Below are positions 16,667 through 25,789 of a DNA stretch of 64,000 nucleotides, piece by piece. A program made the position numbers and the translations under genes. Below the pieces are notes generated by a model. It made no database searches, was not told the DNA's origin, and saw only the letters and a program-made list of their open reading frames with translations. Within the stretch, counting starts at the first letter, position 1; every line of letters starts with the position of its first letter. This DNA is from Paenibacillus tianjinensis (GTDB taxonomy: Bacteria; Bacillota; Bacilli; Paenibacillales; Paenibacillaceae): the NCBI RefSeq assembly GCF_017086365.1, contig NZ_CP070969.1:3720001-3784000 (forward strand), read 5' to 3'.

Positions 16667-16850
16667 ATGAACATTCAAGTTACGCCGAAGGCAGAGAGGA
16701 AGCTGACGGAGAGGCTTGGCGGGAAGCCTGGTTTTTTACAACCCATATTTGATACGGAGGGCTGCGGCTGCGATGGAATTAATGTTCCTGATCGCCAGTT
16801 CATTTACGCCCGGCAGCAGTAAATTATTCTCGAAACAACAGCTTGTTAGA
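16667..16850 (+). pseudogene. Frameshifted HesB/IscA-like Fe-S biosynthesis protein
   Basis: The first frame encodes MNIQVTPKAERKLTERLGGK and then IFDTEGCGCDGIN, the start of an iron-sulfur biosynthesis-like (HesB-type) protein with its GCGC motif, but stops at 16820. The expected continuation (LIASSFTPGSSKLFSKQQL) is present in the neighbouring frame immediately downstream, so about two bases were lost near 16790. The rest of the ~100-residue domain is missing. A ribosome site (GGAGCG) and ATG 16667 survive. It is read as a decayed gene next to the carbonic anhydrase. Confidence 0.7.
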
Positions 16851-16938
16851 CCTTACGTACATACGTATAGGCTCAATAAATTTAGGTACGCTTTTAAAGC
16901 GAACTACACACAAAAAACTTTTAGGAGGAATAATGATC

Positions 16939-17517
16939 ATGACTCAAATATCGGATATTTTGAATTTTAATAAGAACTTTGTAGAGAAGAAAGAATATGA
17001 AGCCTATCTGACCAGCCGCTTTCCGGATAAAAAAATGATTATCATCACGTGTATGGATACACGGCTGGTGGAGCTTTTGCCGAAAGCGATGAATTTCAAA
17101 AATGGCGATGTCAAAATTATCAAAAACGCCGGTGCGATCATTTCCCAGCCTTTCGGATCGGTTATGCGCAGCGTCATGGTTGCACTGTACGAACTGGATG
17201 CGGATGAAGTGGTTGTGGTCGGACACCATGAATGCGGCATGGCTTCACTGAACGCGGACAAAATGATCAATTCGATTAAAGAACGCGGTGTTTCCGAAGA
17301 GGTGCTGTCCACGCTGGAGAACTCAGGAATTAAACTTACCAAATGGCTGCGCGGGTTTGACAATGTGGAAGAAGGGGTAATTCAGACTGTGGAGCTGATT
17401 AAGCACCATCCCTTACTCCCCCCAAACATTCCTGTGCACGGCATGATCATTGATCCGGCTACCGGAGCGCTTGAACTTGTCTCGGACGGGTATGTGGAGA
17501 ACAAGGCAACTCTCTGA
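16939..17517 (+). CDS. Beta-class carbonic anhydrase
   Basis: A 192-residue beta-carbonic anhydrase of the YtiB type, interconverting CO2 and bicarbonate. Zinc ligands and the catalytic dyad are visible in IIITCMDTRLVELLP and VVGHHECGMASL. The N-terminus ILNFNKNFVEKKEYEAYLT is typical of the Bacillus family. Two ATGs six bases apart (16933, 16939) follow AGGAGG; 16939 has the better spacing. A strong terminator follows. Confidence 0.94.
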   Translation: MTQISDILNFNKNFVEKKEYEAYLTSRFPDKKMIIITCMDTRLVELLPKAMNFKNGDVKIIKNAGAIISQPFGSVMRSVMVALYELDADEVVVVGHHECGMASLNADKMINSIKERGVSEEVLSTLENSGIKLTKWLRGFDNVEEGVIQTVELIKHHPLLPPNIPVHGMIIDPATGALELVSDGYVENKATL

Positions 17518-17527
17518 AACTGCTGTT

Positions 17528-17557
17528 TGCGTGGACTGAGGTCCACGCACTTTTTTT
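17528..17557 (+). terminator. Terminator after carbonic anhydrase
   Basis: TGCGTGGAC-TGAG-GTCCACGCA is a perfect 9-bp stem, followed by C and seven T. Confidence 0.93.
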
Positions 17558-17691
17558 GGTCAAAACTGACTTCAGGTGCGAATTAACTTATAATAATTTT
17601 AATTAAAATTGAAACCTCCTAGGGCATACTACGTATTACTGGATAGAACCACAAAATTTCAAGACAACCTTTAGGAGGGTACTTGTACTAA

Positions 17692-18126
17692 ATGAAATCC
17701 ATGAAACGTGTAATGATGATCGTAATGGCTTTTACCCTGTTCTTTGCTGTTACCGTTCCCGATTTCGCAGATGCGAGACGCGGAGGGTTCAAATCCGGAA
17801 GCCGCGGCTTTACCACGACTCCCAAAAAATCAACTACGGACAACGTGAAAAAAAGTGATAGCACCAAAGGCACTACGGCAGGAACTGCCGGTTCCACTGC
17901 TAAACGGGGATTCTTCAGCGGCGGCAGCTTAATGAAGGGGTTAATGATCGGCGGACTTGCCGGCTTCCTCTTCGGCAGCATGTTCGCCGGGATGGGCGCC
18001 TTCGGCAATATTCTCGGATTCCTGATTAATATGCTCGCCATCTACCTTGTAGTGGTGCTTATCATGTCTTTCTTCCGCCGCAGAAGAGAAAGACGCAGAT
18101 TTGAGGAAAGGAACAGCCGCTACTAA
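17692..18126 (+). CDS. Exported membrane protein with RRGG-rich N-terminus (Tim44-like N region)
   Basis: A 144-residue protein. Residues 1-27 are a signal peptide (MIVMAFTLFFAVTVPDFADA), followed by ARRGGFKSGSRGFTTTPKK, a Ser/Thr/Lys linker and the motif KRGFFSGGSLMKGLMIGGLAG. The C-terminal half has two hydrophobic segments and a basic tail (FFRRRRERRRFEERN). This plan is common in Bacillales membrane proteins related to the N-terminal region of Tim44-like proteins. The ATG at 17692 lies 12 bases after AGGAGGG, unusually far. Its stop overlaps the yxcD start. Confidence 0.8.
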   Translation: MKSMKRVMMIVMAFTLFFAVTVPDFADARRGGFKSGSRGFTTTPKKSTTDNVKKSDSTKGTTAGTAGSTAKRGFFSGGSLMKGLMIGGLAGFLFGSMFAGMGAFGNILGFLINMLAIYLVVVLIMSFFRRRRERRRFEERNSRY

Positions 18127-18413
18127 TGCCAACTACCGTTCTTAGTATGGATGAAATCATCAATGCCATCTGCCTGCATATGGCTGAGCGCAAAGCGGTA
18201 CGTGTCCAGGACGTGCAAGTGGAGCTCAGCTGGGAGGAAGATACCGGCTACACCGCCGAAGTCTGGATCCAGGGGCGAAGCCAGTATCTCGTGGAGTCCA
18301 ATATGATTGAAGCGATTCTACGCTACATGCATAGTGAATACGGCATCCGCGCCTACCGTGAAGATGTGCGGCTGGACCTGGATGAGGAAATCACCGCTAT
18401 TGTGAATACGTAA
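18126..18413 (+). CDS. yxcD: YxcD family protein (DUF2653)
   Basis: A 95-residue protein of the YxcD/DUF2653 family, with unknown function. It starts MPTTVLSMDEIINAICLHMA and contains VELSWEEDTGYTAEVWIQGRSQYLVESNMIEAI, the conserved family core. Start and stop overlap the preceding gene by one base (TAATG), so the two are translationally coupled. A bidirectional terminator follows. Confidence 0.9.
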   Translation: MPTTVLSMDEIINAICLHMAERKAVRVQDVQVELSWEEDTGYTAEVWIQGRSQYLVESNMIEAILRYMHSEYGIRAYREDVRLDLDEEITAIVNT

Positions 18414-18432
18414 TTCCAACAGTAAGAATACC

Positions 18433-18461
18433 AAAGAGACAGCCCGGCGGGCTGTCTCTTT
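18433..18461. terminator. Bidirectional terminator between convergent yxcD and S66 peptidase genes
   Basis: AAAGAGACAGCCC-GGC-GGGCTGTCTCTTT is a perfect 13-bp stem usable from both strands. Confidence 0.85.
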
Positions 18462-18473
18462 GCTATATTTTCA

Positions 18474-19490
18474 CTATTCGCGGAAATATTGCTTAAGGGT
18501 ACCTTGGCCGTTCACTACTTCTACCTCGCCATAGGCACCATTAATCAGCGTCATCTGCGGAGGGACATGTCCGAAATCCATCTCATAAATGACCGGCAGC
18601 TGCAATTCCTCTGAAAGGTCACGGTAGAGATCTTCTGCTGTATAATCATCAACCGGCTGATTACCTCCGCTGCGCCCGAACAGAATCCCGGAACAGTTAT
18701 CGAACCAGCCTGCATATCTCATTTGAACCAGGGATCTGCGGACATCCACGGTATTTAGCTCACAGTTTTCCAGATACCAGATTATAGGCTCCCCATGTAT
18801 GATCTCCTCATTGAAACGCTTAACATCGCCGTATGGCGTCCCGATGATATGTCTGATAACATCTATGCATCCGCCGAGCAAGCGCCCTTTTATCGCTTCG
18901 TCCTTTCCTGATACCGTCTTCCATCCGGTCTTTGCATTTAAATGAAAAACATAAGGTGAAGTCCCGCCCGGTTCCCCTTTTCCCTGATGCTTCTGTGAGG
19001 AATGCTGGAGAATAGAGCCTCCGGTCGGCGTAGCGAGCACCTTTTGCCACATCGCAGTTGTCTCGTCCGTCAGCTTTCCTCGTAGATCCCCGAAGCTAGG
19101 CCCATGTGCCGTCGCTATACCTGTTCTTAAAGTGATGGTGAGCAGCAGCAGGCTGATATCAGAAAATCCGAGAATCCACTTTCCCTGTACCCGGTCAAAA
19201 TCAATGAACTCCAGCATTTCAATCAGCAGCTCCCCGCCCCAAGGCGGAATGATCAGGTCGACGGCTTCATCCTGCATCATCTGGTTGAACTCCATTCCCC
19301 GCTCTCTTCCCGGTACGGACTTCGCTTTATGCTGCTTATACACCGTATGCCCGAGTATTACATTATAGCCTCTTTCCTTCATCCGGGTTACTGACTCGCC
19401 AAACGTCTCCCGGCTCCCTTCATCTACTCCAAAGGACGAAGCAGTAACACCAATTGCCGCTCCTGGTTTAAACACCGGGTATGTAATCAT
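18474..19490 (-). CDS. S66 family peptidase (LD-carboxypeptidase / MccF-like)
   Basis: A 338-residue serine peptidase of family S66, whose members cut tetrapeptides of peptidoglycan (LdcA) or microcin C (MccF). The start ITYPVFKPGAAIGVTASSFG and the nucleophile elbow GFSDISLLLLTI are visible, as is GLLGGCIDVI-like GRLLGGCIDVIRHIIGT. The length and the HGEPIIWYLENCE segment favour the MccF-like branch. ATG 19490 follows AAGGTGG; the frame reaching 19625 has a poor leader. Confidence 0.9.
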   Translation of the reverse strand: MITYPVFKPGAAIGVTASSFGVDEGSRETFGESVTRMKERGYNVILGHTVYKQHKAKSVPGRERGMEFNQMMQDEAVDLIIPPWGGELLIEMLEFIDFDRVQGKWILGFSDISLLLLTITLRTGIATAHGPSFGDLRGKLTDETTAMWQKVLATPTGGSILQHSSQKHQGKGEPGGTSPYVFHLNAKTGWKTVSGKDEAIKGRLLGGCIDVIRHIIGTPYGDVKRFNEEIIHGEPIIWYLENCELNTVDVRRSLVQMRYAGWFDNCSGILFGRSGGNQPVDDYTAEDLYRDLSEELQLPVIYEMDFGHVPPQMTLINGAYGEVEVVNGQGTLKQYFRE

Positions 19491-19607
19491 TGGATCCCAC
19501 CTTCTGTTTTTTAGCTTTTCTTCCCAGTTTAACATCTTGCGGGTCTTACCAGAAGCCGGAGAGCTTACGGCGGGCGGATGCACCCTTAACAAACACAAAT
19601 AGACATG

Positions 19608-19655
19608 ACCGGTCATACGGCACACAGCCGCTGAACCGGTTCATGTCTGTTTTTC
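19608..19655. terminator. Hairpin between 19680 gene and S66 peptidase gene
   Basis: Arms around AGACATGACCGG and CCGGTTCATGTCT pair, with T-rich flanks on both strands (GTTTTTC on plus). It probably terminates the minus-strand gene at 19680, weakly. Confidence 0.55.
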
Positions 19656-19679
19656 TGACAGGTCTGTACAGTCAGATTA

Positions 19680-20030
19680 TTAGACCAAGGAAATCGCGAG
19701 CAGTTCGAACAGCACCAGCGGAAGAATGGCGTTGTTAATCGGTGCTGGGAATGGATATCCCGTTCCCGGATACGGATGGTAGTATGGGTTATAGAACCCG
19801 CGTGCCGGCTCGGTATTCACTGTAATCATCAGGTACATATGTTTGCTGTCCATCCCGGCAATGATGCCCTCATGCATCATTCCATCAATAGTCTGCACCT
19901 TCACTTTGTGGTTTAAGTAAGGCTTGCAGGAATGGTGCAGGGATTCGCGCACACCGTGTAAATGCTGGACAACCGCTGGATCAGCTTGATAAATAACCGT
20001 TGATGGCTGACCCGTATTATATGTCGGCAT
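19680..20030 (-). CDS. Short hypothetical protein, paralogue of the 7776-8024 product
   Basis: A 116-residue protein of unknown function. The middle segment VKVQTIDGMMHEGIIAGMDSK, ending HMYLM, aligns with the Sm-like core of the 7776-8024 product. It is likewise followed by a Tyr/Pro/Gly-rich stretch (YNPYYHPYPGTGYPFP) and a hydrophobic tail ILPLVLFELLAISLV. The N-terminal ~45 residues are extra. ATG 20030 is chosen from GGAGG eight bases upstream. Tyr/Pro/Gly-rich short proteins in this group are often spore-coat associated; that is inference only. Confidence 0.7.
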   Translation of the reverse strand: MPTYNTGQPSTVIYQADPAVVQHLHGVRESLHHSCKPYLNHKVKVQTIDGMMHEGIIAGMDSKHMYLMITVNTEPARGFYNPYYHPYPGTGYPFPAPINNAILPLVLFELLAISLV

Positions 20031-20097
20031 AAGGTTTGACCTCCGTAAATGGATTTGCTCCATTCTATGCAGAAGCCTATATGATAGTGTCTAATCG

Positions 20098-20138
20098 CCC
20101 AAAAAAACCGTACAACGGCAGGTGGCCAGGTACGGTTT
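20098..20138 (-). terminator. Terminator after degV
   Basis: On the minus strand AAACCGTAC pairs with GTACGGTTT, followed by a T-run (TTTTTTTGGG). Confidence 0.85.
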
Positions 20139-20167
20139 GAAGATGATTATATAGGGATGGCAGCAGC

Positions 20168-21007
20168 CTAAAAAGCCACTCCGATCCCGCCTTCACCGGC
20201 ATAAGTGCCCATCACCGAGCCCATGCTGGAGAAAACAATCTCTTTGAAGGGGTGCTTTTCAAGAATGCGGCCTTTGATTTCCAGCGCCAGCTTCTCGCAA
20301 TTACTGTGCACGATGGCAATGGCCGCTTTCTCGTAATCGAAAGTCTTCTCATCCAGCTTGGCCAGCAGATGATTCAGCGCCTTTGGCAGCCCGCGTGTTT
20401 TTTCCACTACTTCTACGATACCTTCGTCGCTGATTTTGAGCAGCAGCTTAATGTTCAGCACCGATGCTACGGCACCCGACAAACGGTTCAGCCTTCCGCC
20501 TTTAATGACATTTTCCAGTGTATCCAGCGTAAAGTATGCCGTTGTTTCCCGGATTTGGGTAAGCACCATTTCCTTCAGTTCTGCCATACTGCTGCAAGTG
20601 AGCGATAATCTCGCCGCCGTTGCCACAATAAGTGACAGGCCACCGGAGAATCTCTTCGAATCTATAATTTCAATTGCATTCGGAAATCCTTCTTCTTCGT
20701 ACATTTCCTTGGCAATCATTGCGGTCTGATAAGTACTGCTGATATTGGAGGACATACAGATAACCATGATATCTGTGCCTGCTTCCACTTCTTTGAACTT
20801 TTCGAGGAAACTCTGCGGACTCGGACTAGCTGTAGTCGGCAGCTCCTTAGAGTTAACCATCTTAGCATAAAAATCTTTGGTGGACGTGTTCTCAGGCATT
20901 AGTTCATCCCCGAAATGAACCGGCAGATGTACAATCATAACACCATACTTCTCAACATACTCAAGGGGTAAATCGGAACCGCTATCCGTAATAATCTTGA
21001 TGGGCAT
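20168..21007 (-). CDS. degV: DegV family fatty acid-binding protein
   Basis: A 279-residue DegV/FakB-type protein that holds a fatty acid for phosphorylation by the FakA kinase. The start MPIKIITDSGSDLPLEYVEKY, the loop TASPSPQSFLEKF and the ligand-site segment CMSSNISSTYQTA are characteristic. GGRLNRLSGAVASVLNIKLLLKI is the second-domain signature. The length is typical. ATG 21007 follows GGAGAG. The partner kinase is not in this window. Confidence 0.94.
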   Translation of the reverse strand: MPIKIITDSGSDLPLEYVEKYGVMIVHLPVHFGDELMPENTSTKDFYAKMVNSKELPTTASPSPQSFLEKFKEVEAGTDIMVICMSSNISSTYQTAMIAKEMYEEEGFPNAIEIIDSKRFSGGLSLIVATAARLSLTCSSMAELKEMVLTQIRETTAYFTLDTLENVIKGGRLNRLSGAVASVLNIKLLLKISDEGIVEVVEKTRGLPKALNHLLAKLDEKTFDYEKAAIAIVHSNCEKLALEIKGRILEKHPFKEIVFSSMGSVMGTYAGEGGIGVAF

Positions 21008-21247
21008 CAGGGTACTCTCCTTTCAATTCTATACCATTATAGGCACGGGTACAGGATATCAATAGTACATTTTATAACTTGTCAAAAAATCGTTTTTATG
21101 CTTCCACAACTAAAAAAGGTATATTCCCCTTTTTCCCCCTGTTTCATTCGTGTTATACGCTTAATCACCCGGTTTAACTGGTTCTTTCATCACTATCCTT
21201 ATTGTGATATGGTTGATAAATCAGCATATAGAAATGGAGTGTAACGT

Positions 21248-21469
21248 GTGGGCAAGAACAGAGTATGGAACAAAGGCAAGCATAACGGCGGGGGTCTGGC
21301 GAAGCGGAGCAATCCGGTTAAGAGCTCCGCAGAGGCGGAGACCTCTCCTGCAAACATCCAGCAAGAGTCTAATCCGCGGATCGATACTGTAAAGCCGATG
21401 AACCGCAGCAACTGGGTCGTCCGTCCGGCCAGAGTGTCACCGAAAGATAATGAAAACAATAAGCAATAG
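21248..21469 (+). CDS. Small basic Asn-rich protein
   Basis: A possible 73-residue basic, hydrophilic protein: MGKNRVWNKGKHNGGGLAKR near the start, then PMNRSNWVVRPARVSPKD near the end. The start would be GTG 21248 with GGAG eight bases upstream. It lies alone in a gap between two minus-strand genes and is followed by a strong hairpin. Composition is like small acid-soluble or matrix-type spore proteins, but no family is recognised. The opposite-strand frame over the same DNA is less plausible. Confidence 0.55.
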   Translation: MGKNRVWNKGKHNGGGLAKRSNPVKSSAEAETSPANIQQESNPRIDTVKPMNRSNWVVRPARVSPKDNENNKQ

Positions 21470-21549
21470 TGCATAGCGGCAAAGGTTGTCCCGGCATGCC
21501 ATTAACGGCCAAATGAAGTGACCTTGTGCCGCCGTTGGTCAAACATAGA

Positions 21550-21585
21550 AGCAGCGCTTCCCCTGTTATGGAGGAGCGCTGCTTT
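21550..21585 (+). terminator. Hairpin after the small basic protein gene
   Basis: AGCAGCGCT and AGCGCTGCT form a perfect 9-bp stem with a 16-base loop and a short T tract. It is shared by convergent genes. Confidence 0.65.
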
Positions 21586-21620
21586 GCGTGTTTCTGTAAT
21601 GTCCAACGTCTGCCTACGAA

Positions 21621-22607
<987 letters not shown>

Positions 22608-22685
22608 CTTCGTTTCCACCTCTCCTAAAGGGATAATCTATAATTCACTTCTCAAATATTCACAATACTCCGCCAATCCGCAAAA

Positions 22686-22719
22686 AGCAAAAGGATGACC
22701 GGCACTCTGCCGTTCATCC
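22686..22719 (-). terminator. Terminator after the 22726 GNAT gene
   Basis: On the minus strand GGATGA-CGGCA and TGCCG-TCATCC pair (11 bp, one mismatch), followed by TTTTGCTTTTTG. Confidence 0.8.
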
Positions 22720-22725
22720 CTGTAA

Positions 22726-23223
22726 CTATCGAAATACGCCATTGGTCAATTCATACAGCAGGCATTTATATTCCATCTTTAGAAATTCAAATGTACTTCC
22801 ATTTGTATCTTGGATAAAAGTCTCTACATCTTTAAATCCGAATTTGCGATATAACTTTATCGCTCTTAAATTAATCGTTGCAACTGATAATGTGATTTTA
22901 TCAGGTTTAAATTCTGATTGAATAAAGTTGATACCTGCCCTTAGAAATTCTATCCCATTTCCTTTTCCAGTTAAATCTGGTCTCATCCCTAAACCAATAT
23001 CAAAGGTTCTGTCGGCAAATTGACTAAAACTCAAAAACGCAACCAATTCATTTTCTTTTGTTACAGCAAACGTTGAGTTTCCTCGTTCTTCTGGGTTTAA
23101 AAATTCAGCTAAATCTTCTTCATCAGCTTCCATATCATAAAATGAATATTCGCCATCATAATGCCAGTTAAGCGCAATATTTTCTGCTTGTTCTTGTGTT
23201 ATTACACTAAATTCATAAGCCAT
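22726..23223 (-). CDS. GNAT family N-acetyltransferase
   Basis: A 165-residue acetyltransferase of the RimI-like/YjcK type. The acetyl-CoA loop MRPDLTGKGNGIEFLRAGINF and the C-terminal signature NLRAIKLYRKFGFKDVETF are clear. The N-terminus ITQEQAENIALNWHYDGEYSFYDM is typical of a family of uncharacterised Firmicute acetyltransferases. ATG 23223 follows AAAGGAG. Its stretch and the next gene are more AT-rich than the neighbouring reductase, suggesting a different history. Confidence 0.9.
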   Translation of the reverse strand: MAYEFSVITQEQAENIALNWHYDGEYSFYDMEADEEDLAEFLNPEERGNSTFAVTKENELVAFLSFSQFADRTFDIGLGMRPDLTGKGNGIEFLRAGINFIQSEFKPDKITLSVATINLRAIKLYRKFGFKDVETFIQDTNGSTFEFLKMEYKCLLYELTNGVFR

Positions 23224-23297
23224 TTTAATTCTCCTTTCATTTTTTAAATATCTTTTATCTCCTTGTTCAACTCCGCTGCCCGTTAACGTAATAAAAG

Positions 23298-23939
23298 CTA
23301 ACGATCTAAGCAAAATAACTCTAGCTCTTGAAAAACTTCCTTTGCATCACAGTTGGGATTTAAGATATTGATCATCTCTTCCGTAATGGGAAAATCATCG
23401 TAAATTCTTGCAACAACATCTAGTGATGGTGAGCATTCAAAATAATCTATTGCAAATTCAACGAAATCCGCTGGTGTAAGGAATATACAGCCCACTAAAA
23501 AATCAGAACCGTCGCTTTCCCCTTTTGGAATATCAACTTTTCCCTTGTGCCAGTTCCTGTCACTGTTTTTACGCCAAATACAAAAAGTCACATCGTCTTT
23601 TGCAATTGCATCCTCTTCAAGTAAAGATAATAATTCCTTTGGTACGTCATCATAAATCCCTTGCCATACTTTATGTTCATCTTGCGCATATGGGCTTAAT
23701 CCAGATTCATGATCGAAGCCCTTTATTATGGCCCCTTCAGGGGAAAACAAAATAATTAGATGGTCACCTGCTCCATTATCTATTTTCGCCATACCAACAC
23801 CTTCAGCCCAATCTTGAACAAAGCTATGGTAACGAAGCCACTCCTCCTGGCAAAGAATAATATTTAGTGATGCTTGGATTTTCATTAGTTTTTTTAAGAT
23901 TATTGGATTTGGTAAACGCTCTAACACATCTACTTCCAT
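23298..23939 (-). CDS. Hypothetical protein
   Basis: A 213-residue cytoplasmic protein of unknown function. It contains no membrane segment or signal. Recognisable stretches include DWAEGVGMAKIDNGAGDHLIILFS, VWQGIYDDVPKELLSLLEEDAI and CIWRKNSDRNWHKGKVDIP, resembling uncharacterised SMI1/KNR4-neighbourhood or immunity-type proteins, though I cannot assign it. ATG 23939 follows GGGTGAGG; a TTG lies immediately before. Acidic and tryptophan-rich. It lies 74 bases upstream of the GNAT gene on the same strand, so may be co-transcribed. Confidence 0.75.
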   Translation of the reverse strand: MEVDVLERLPNPIILKKLMKIQASLNIILCQEEWLRYHSFVQDWAEGVGMAKIDNGAGDHLIILFSPEGAIIKGFDHESGLSPYAQDEHKVWQGIYDDVPKELLSLLEEDAIAKDDVTFCIWRKNSDRNWHKGKVDIPKGESDGSDFLVGCIFLTPADFVEFAIDYFECSPSLDVVARIYDDFPITEEMINILNPNCDAKEVFQELELFCLDR

Positions 23940-24048
23940 CAATCCTCACCCTTTCATCTTTCCATCCGTAGCAATTCTCATGGTAAATAAAATGTCTTTT
24001 TCAGTCTAGAACTTTATTTGCTTTGGGCACTATGTCTATAAATGCAGT

Positions 24049-24089
24049 AAGCCGCGGCTTCTCCTGTTAAAGAGAATCGCGGCTTTTTC
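24049..24089 (+). terminator. Hairpin with plus-strand T-run
   Basis: AAGCCGCG and CGCGGCTT pair, followed by TTTTTC on the plus strand. No plus-strand gene ends here, so its role is uncertain; it lies between two minus-strand genes. Confidence 0.5.
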
Positions 24090-24131
24090 TAACAATTCAA
24101 GCTCTGAAACACCCGAGCCGAGTACACTCTT

Positions 24132-24923
24132 CTAGGCGCTATACTCTGCCTCCTCATCCCTGGATGGGGCCTCACCCTGCATTTGCTTGAGCAGCTTCTT
24201 CATCATGATCGAGCCCTTCACCTTCGTGTGCAGGCAGGGTGAGACTTCGATCGAATATTGTCTCCGGTTTACCGCTGCTCTCAATTCCTCTACAGTGGAG
24301 CATTCCAGCTCCAGCCGGTTCACGACACTGCCGTATTGCAGGCATTGGTGGCTGTCACTGCCGGCAATGACAGGAACCCCAAGTCTATGGGCAAACGGCT
24401 CAATCAGTGCCCGGTAAGTGTCCACCCCCTGCATATAAATATCTTTAGCATTCATATCAAAAGCGTCCAGCCGGGCCAGCAGCTGCGGATCCAAATGGTG
24501 CAGGGGCGTAGTGGTACGGAACGGATGGGCACCGATTTTCCATAATCCGTGGCGGTCCGCAAGATCCAGCAGCTCCTCAAAAGGGATGAATTCCCCTTCC
24601 CGGGTATATCCCTCCAGCGCGGAACGGACAGACAGGATGTCCTCCTTCAGTCCGATCAGCAGAATATGGCCGGTCTCGGCGATATCCACTTCCATTCCGG
24701 GAAAAATGAGGAGCCCATCCGCCTCATAATAGTGGCCGTTGTAAGGATACAGCCTATCTAGTGTCTCATACATTCCGAAGAAATTCGATGTGTTGAAATG
24801 CTCGGTCAGCGCCAGTGCCTGCAGCCCGTTCGCCACAGCCTCGCTGACCATTTCGCGGAAATAGTCTACGGAGAAATCGGATTTTTTCGACAGCTTGCCA
24901 TGGGTGTGCAGATCTATATTCAT
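24132..24923 (-). CDS. PHP domain phosphoesterase
   Basis: A 263-residue PHP-superfamily metal-dependent phosphoesterase. The metal-binding motifs appear in order: IDLHTHGKLS, LALTEHFN, FPGMEVDIAETGHIL, IGAHPFR and IAGSDSHQ. Residues after ~230 (KGSIMMKKLLKQMQ) form a short basic tail. It is the last gene of the ECF transporter operon, 29 bases after the T component, so its substrate is probably a phosphorylated form of the imported compound. AAGGAG precedes ATG 24923 at a long distance. Confidence 0.88.
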   Translation of the reverse strand: MNIDLHTHGKLSKKSDFSVDYFREMVSEAVANGLQALALTEHFNTSNFFGMYETLDRLYPYNGHYYEADGLLIFPGMEVDIAETGHILLIGLKEDILSVRSALEGYTREGEFIPFEELLDLADRHGLWKIGAHPFRTTTPLHHLDPQLLARLDAFDMNAKDIYMQGVDTYRALIEPFAHRLGVPVIAGSDSHQCLQYGSVVNRLELECSTVEELRAAVNRRQYSIEVSPCLHTKVKGSIMMKKLLKQMQGEAPSRDEEAEYSA

Positions 24924-24952
24924 AAGTGGATGACACTCCTTAGTTCCTGGGA

Positions 24953-25789
24953 TTAGTAGATTAGATTGGGAAACACGGTTCCCAAAGGAAACAGCAGGCC
25001 GACATATACAGCAGAGAAGGCGGCGAACAGCCAGTCTCTGCGCTGCATCTCCAGGTAGGACAGGCGCAGCTTTTTGACCTGCGGATTATTGACCGCATAG
25101 GTGTAGCCTCTGGTCTCAAGCGCTTCTACGGTAGTCCGCGAGCGTTTGGCCGTATTCAGCATTAGCGGATAAAAGACCAACACGAGAATCCGCAAATAAT
25201 AGGCGGCGGTGCGCATGTAGAGGAATCCGTGCTTGAGCGGCCTTTGGCCTCTAAGCCTGAATGAAAGCAGGATCTGATGAAATTCCTCCAGCAGCGTAGG
25301 CAGAATGCGGTATCCATAAGACAGGCTGAAGGCAAAGGCATCCGGGACACCGAGTGCGGATAGACCGTCGCTCAGCCGTTCCGGGTCGAGGCTGGAGAAG
25401 ACGGTAATGCTCGCCAAGGAAATGACGGAGAGCTTCAGCGTAAGCGTCAGCATCGGCAGCAGTGATTCCGCCCCGCCGCCAAAAAAGAGCGACAGCAGAA
25501 ACATCCAGCCGATCTGGCTGACCAGACCCAGACAGAGGATAAACACAATGTAGGGGCTGACCCGCGAGAGTACCGTAGTTACCACCATAAACACAAACAT
25601 GCCGAGCAGAATGGTTCGGTTGTACACAAACCATGGGGTAATGGCGAAGAACAAATACCAAATCAGCAGCATACGCGGATCAAGCCTGCCCAGAAAGGTA
25701 CTGCTACTGTTATAGGCTGTACCCAGCAGCTCCAGCTTGATCTGCTCCACCGATATGCGGTTCAGCGCCCGTTTAACGGCTTCCACCAT
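24953..25789 (-). CDS. ECF transporter transmembrane component (EcfT)
   Basis: A 278-residue EcfT-type scaffold. It has five or six membrane helices, including LLIWYLFFAITPWFVYN and ILVLVFYPLMLNTAKR. Coupling signatures are ARG-like SFRLRGQRPLKHG and RSRTTVEALETRGYTY, the two conserved Ala/Arg-x-Gly helices that contact the ATPases. ATG 25789 follows AGGAGG by nine bases and overlaps the ATPase gene end by 17 bases. It belongs with the S component and fused ATPase upstream. Confidence 0.92.
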   Translation of the reverse strand: MVEAVKRALNRISVEQIKLELLGTAYNSSSTFLGRLDPRMLLIWYLFFAITPWFVYNRTILLGMFVFMVVTTVLSRVSPYIVFILCLGLVSQIGWMFLLSLFFGGGAESLLPMLTLTLKLSVISLASITVFSSLDPERLSDGLSALGVPDAFAFSLSYGYRILPTLLEEFHQILLSFRLRGQRPLKHGFLYMRTAAYYLRILVLVFYPLMLNTAKRSRTTVEALETRGYTYAVNNPQVKKLRLSYLEMQRRDWLFAAFSAVYVGLLFPLGTVFPNLIY

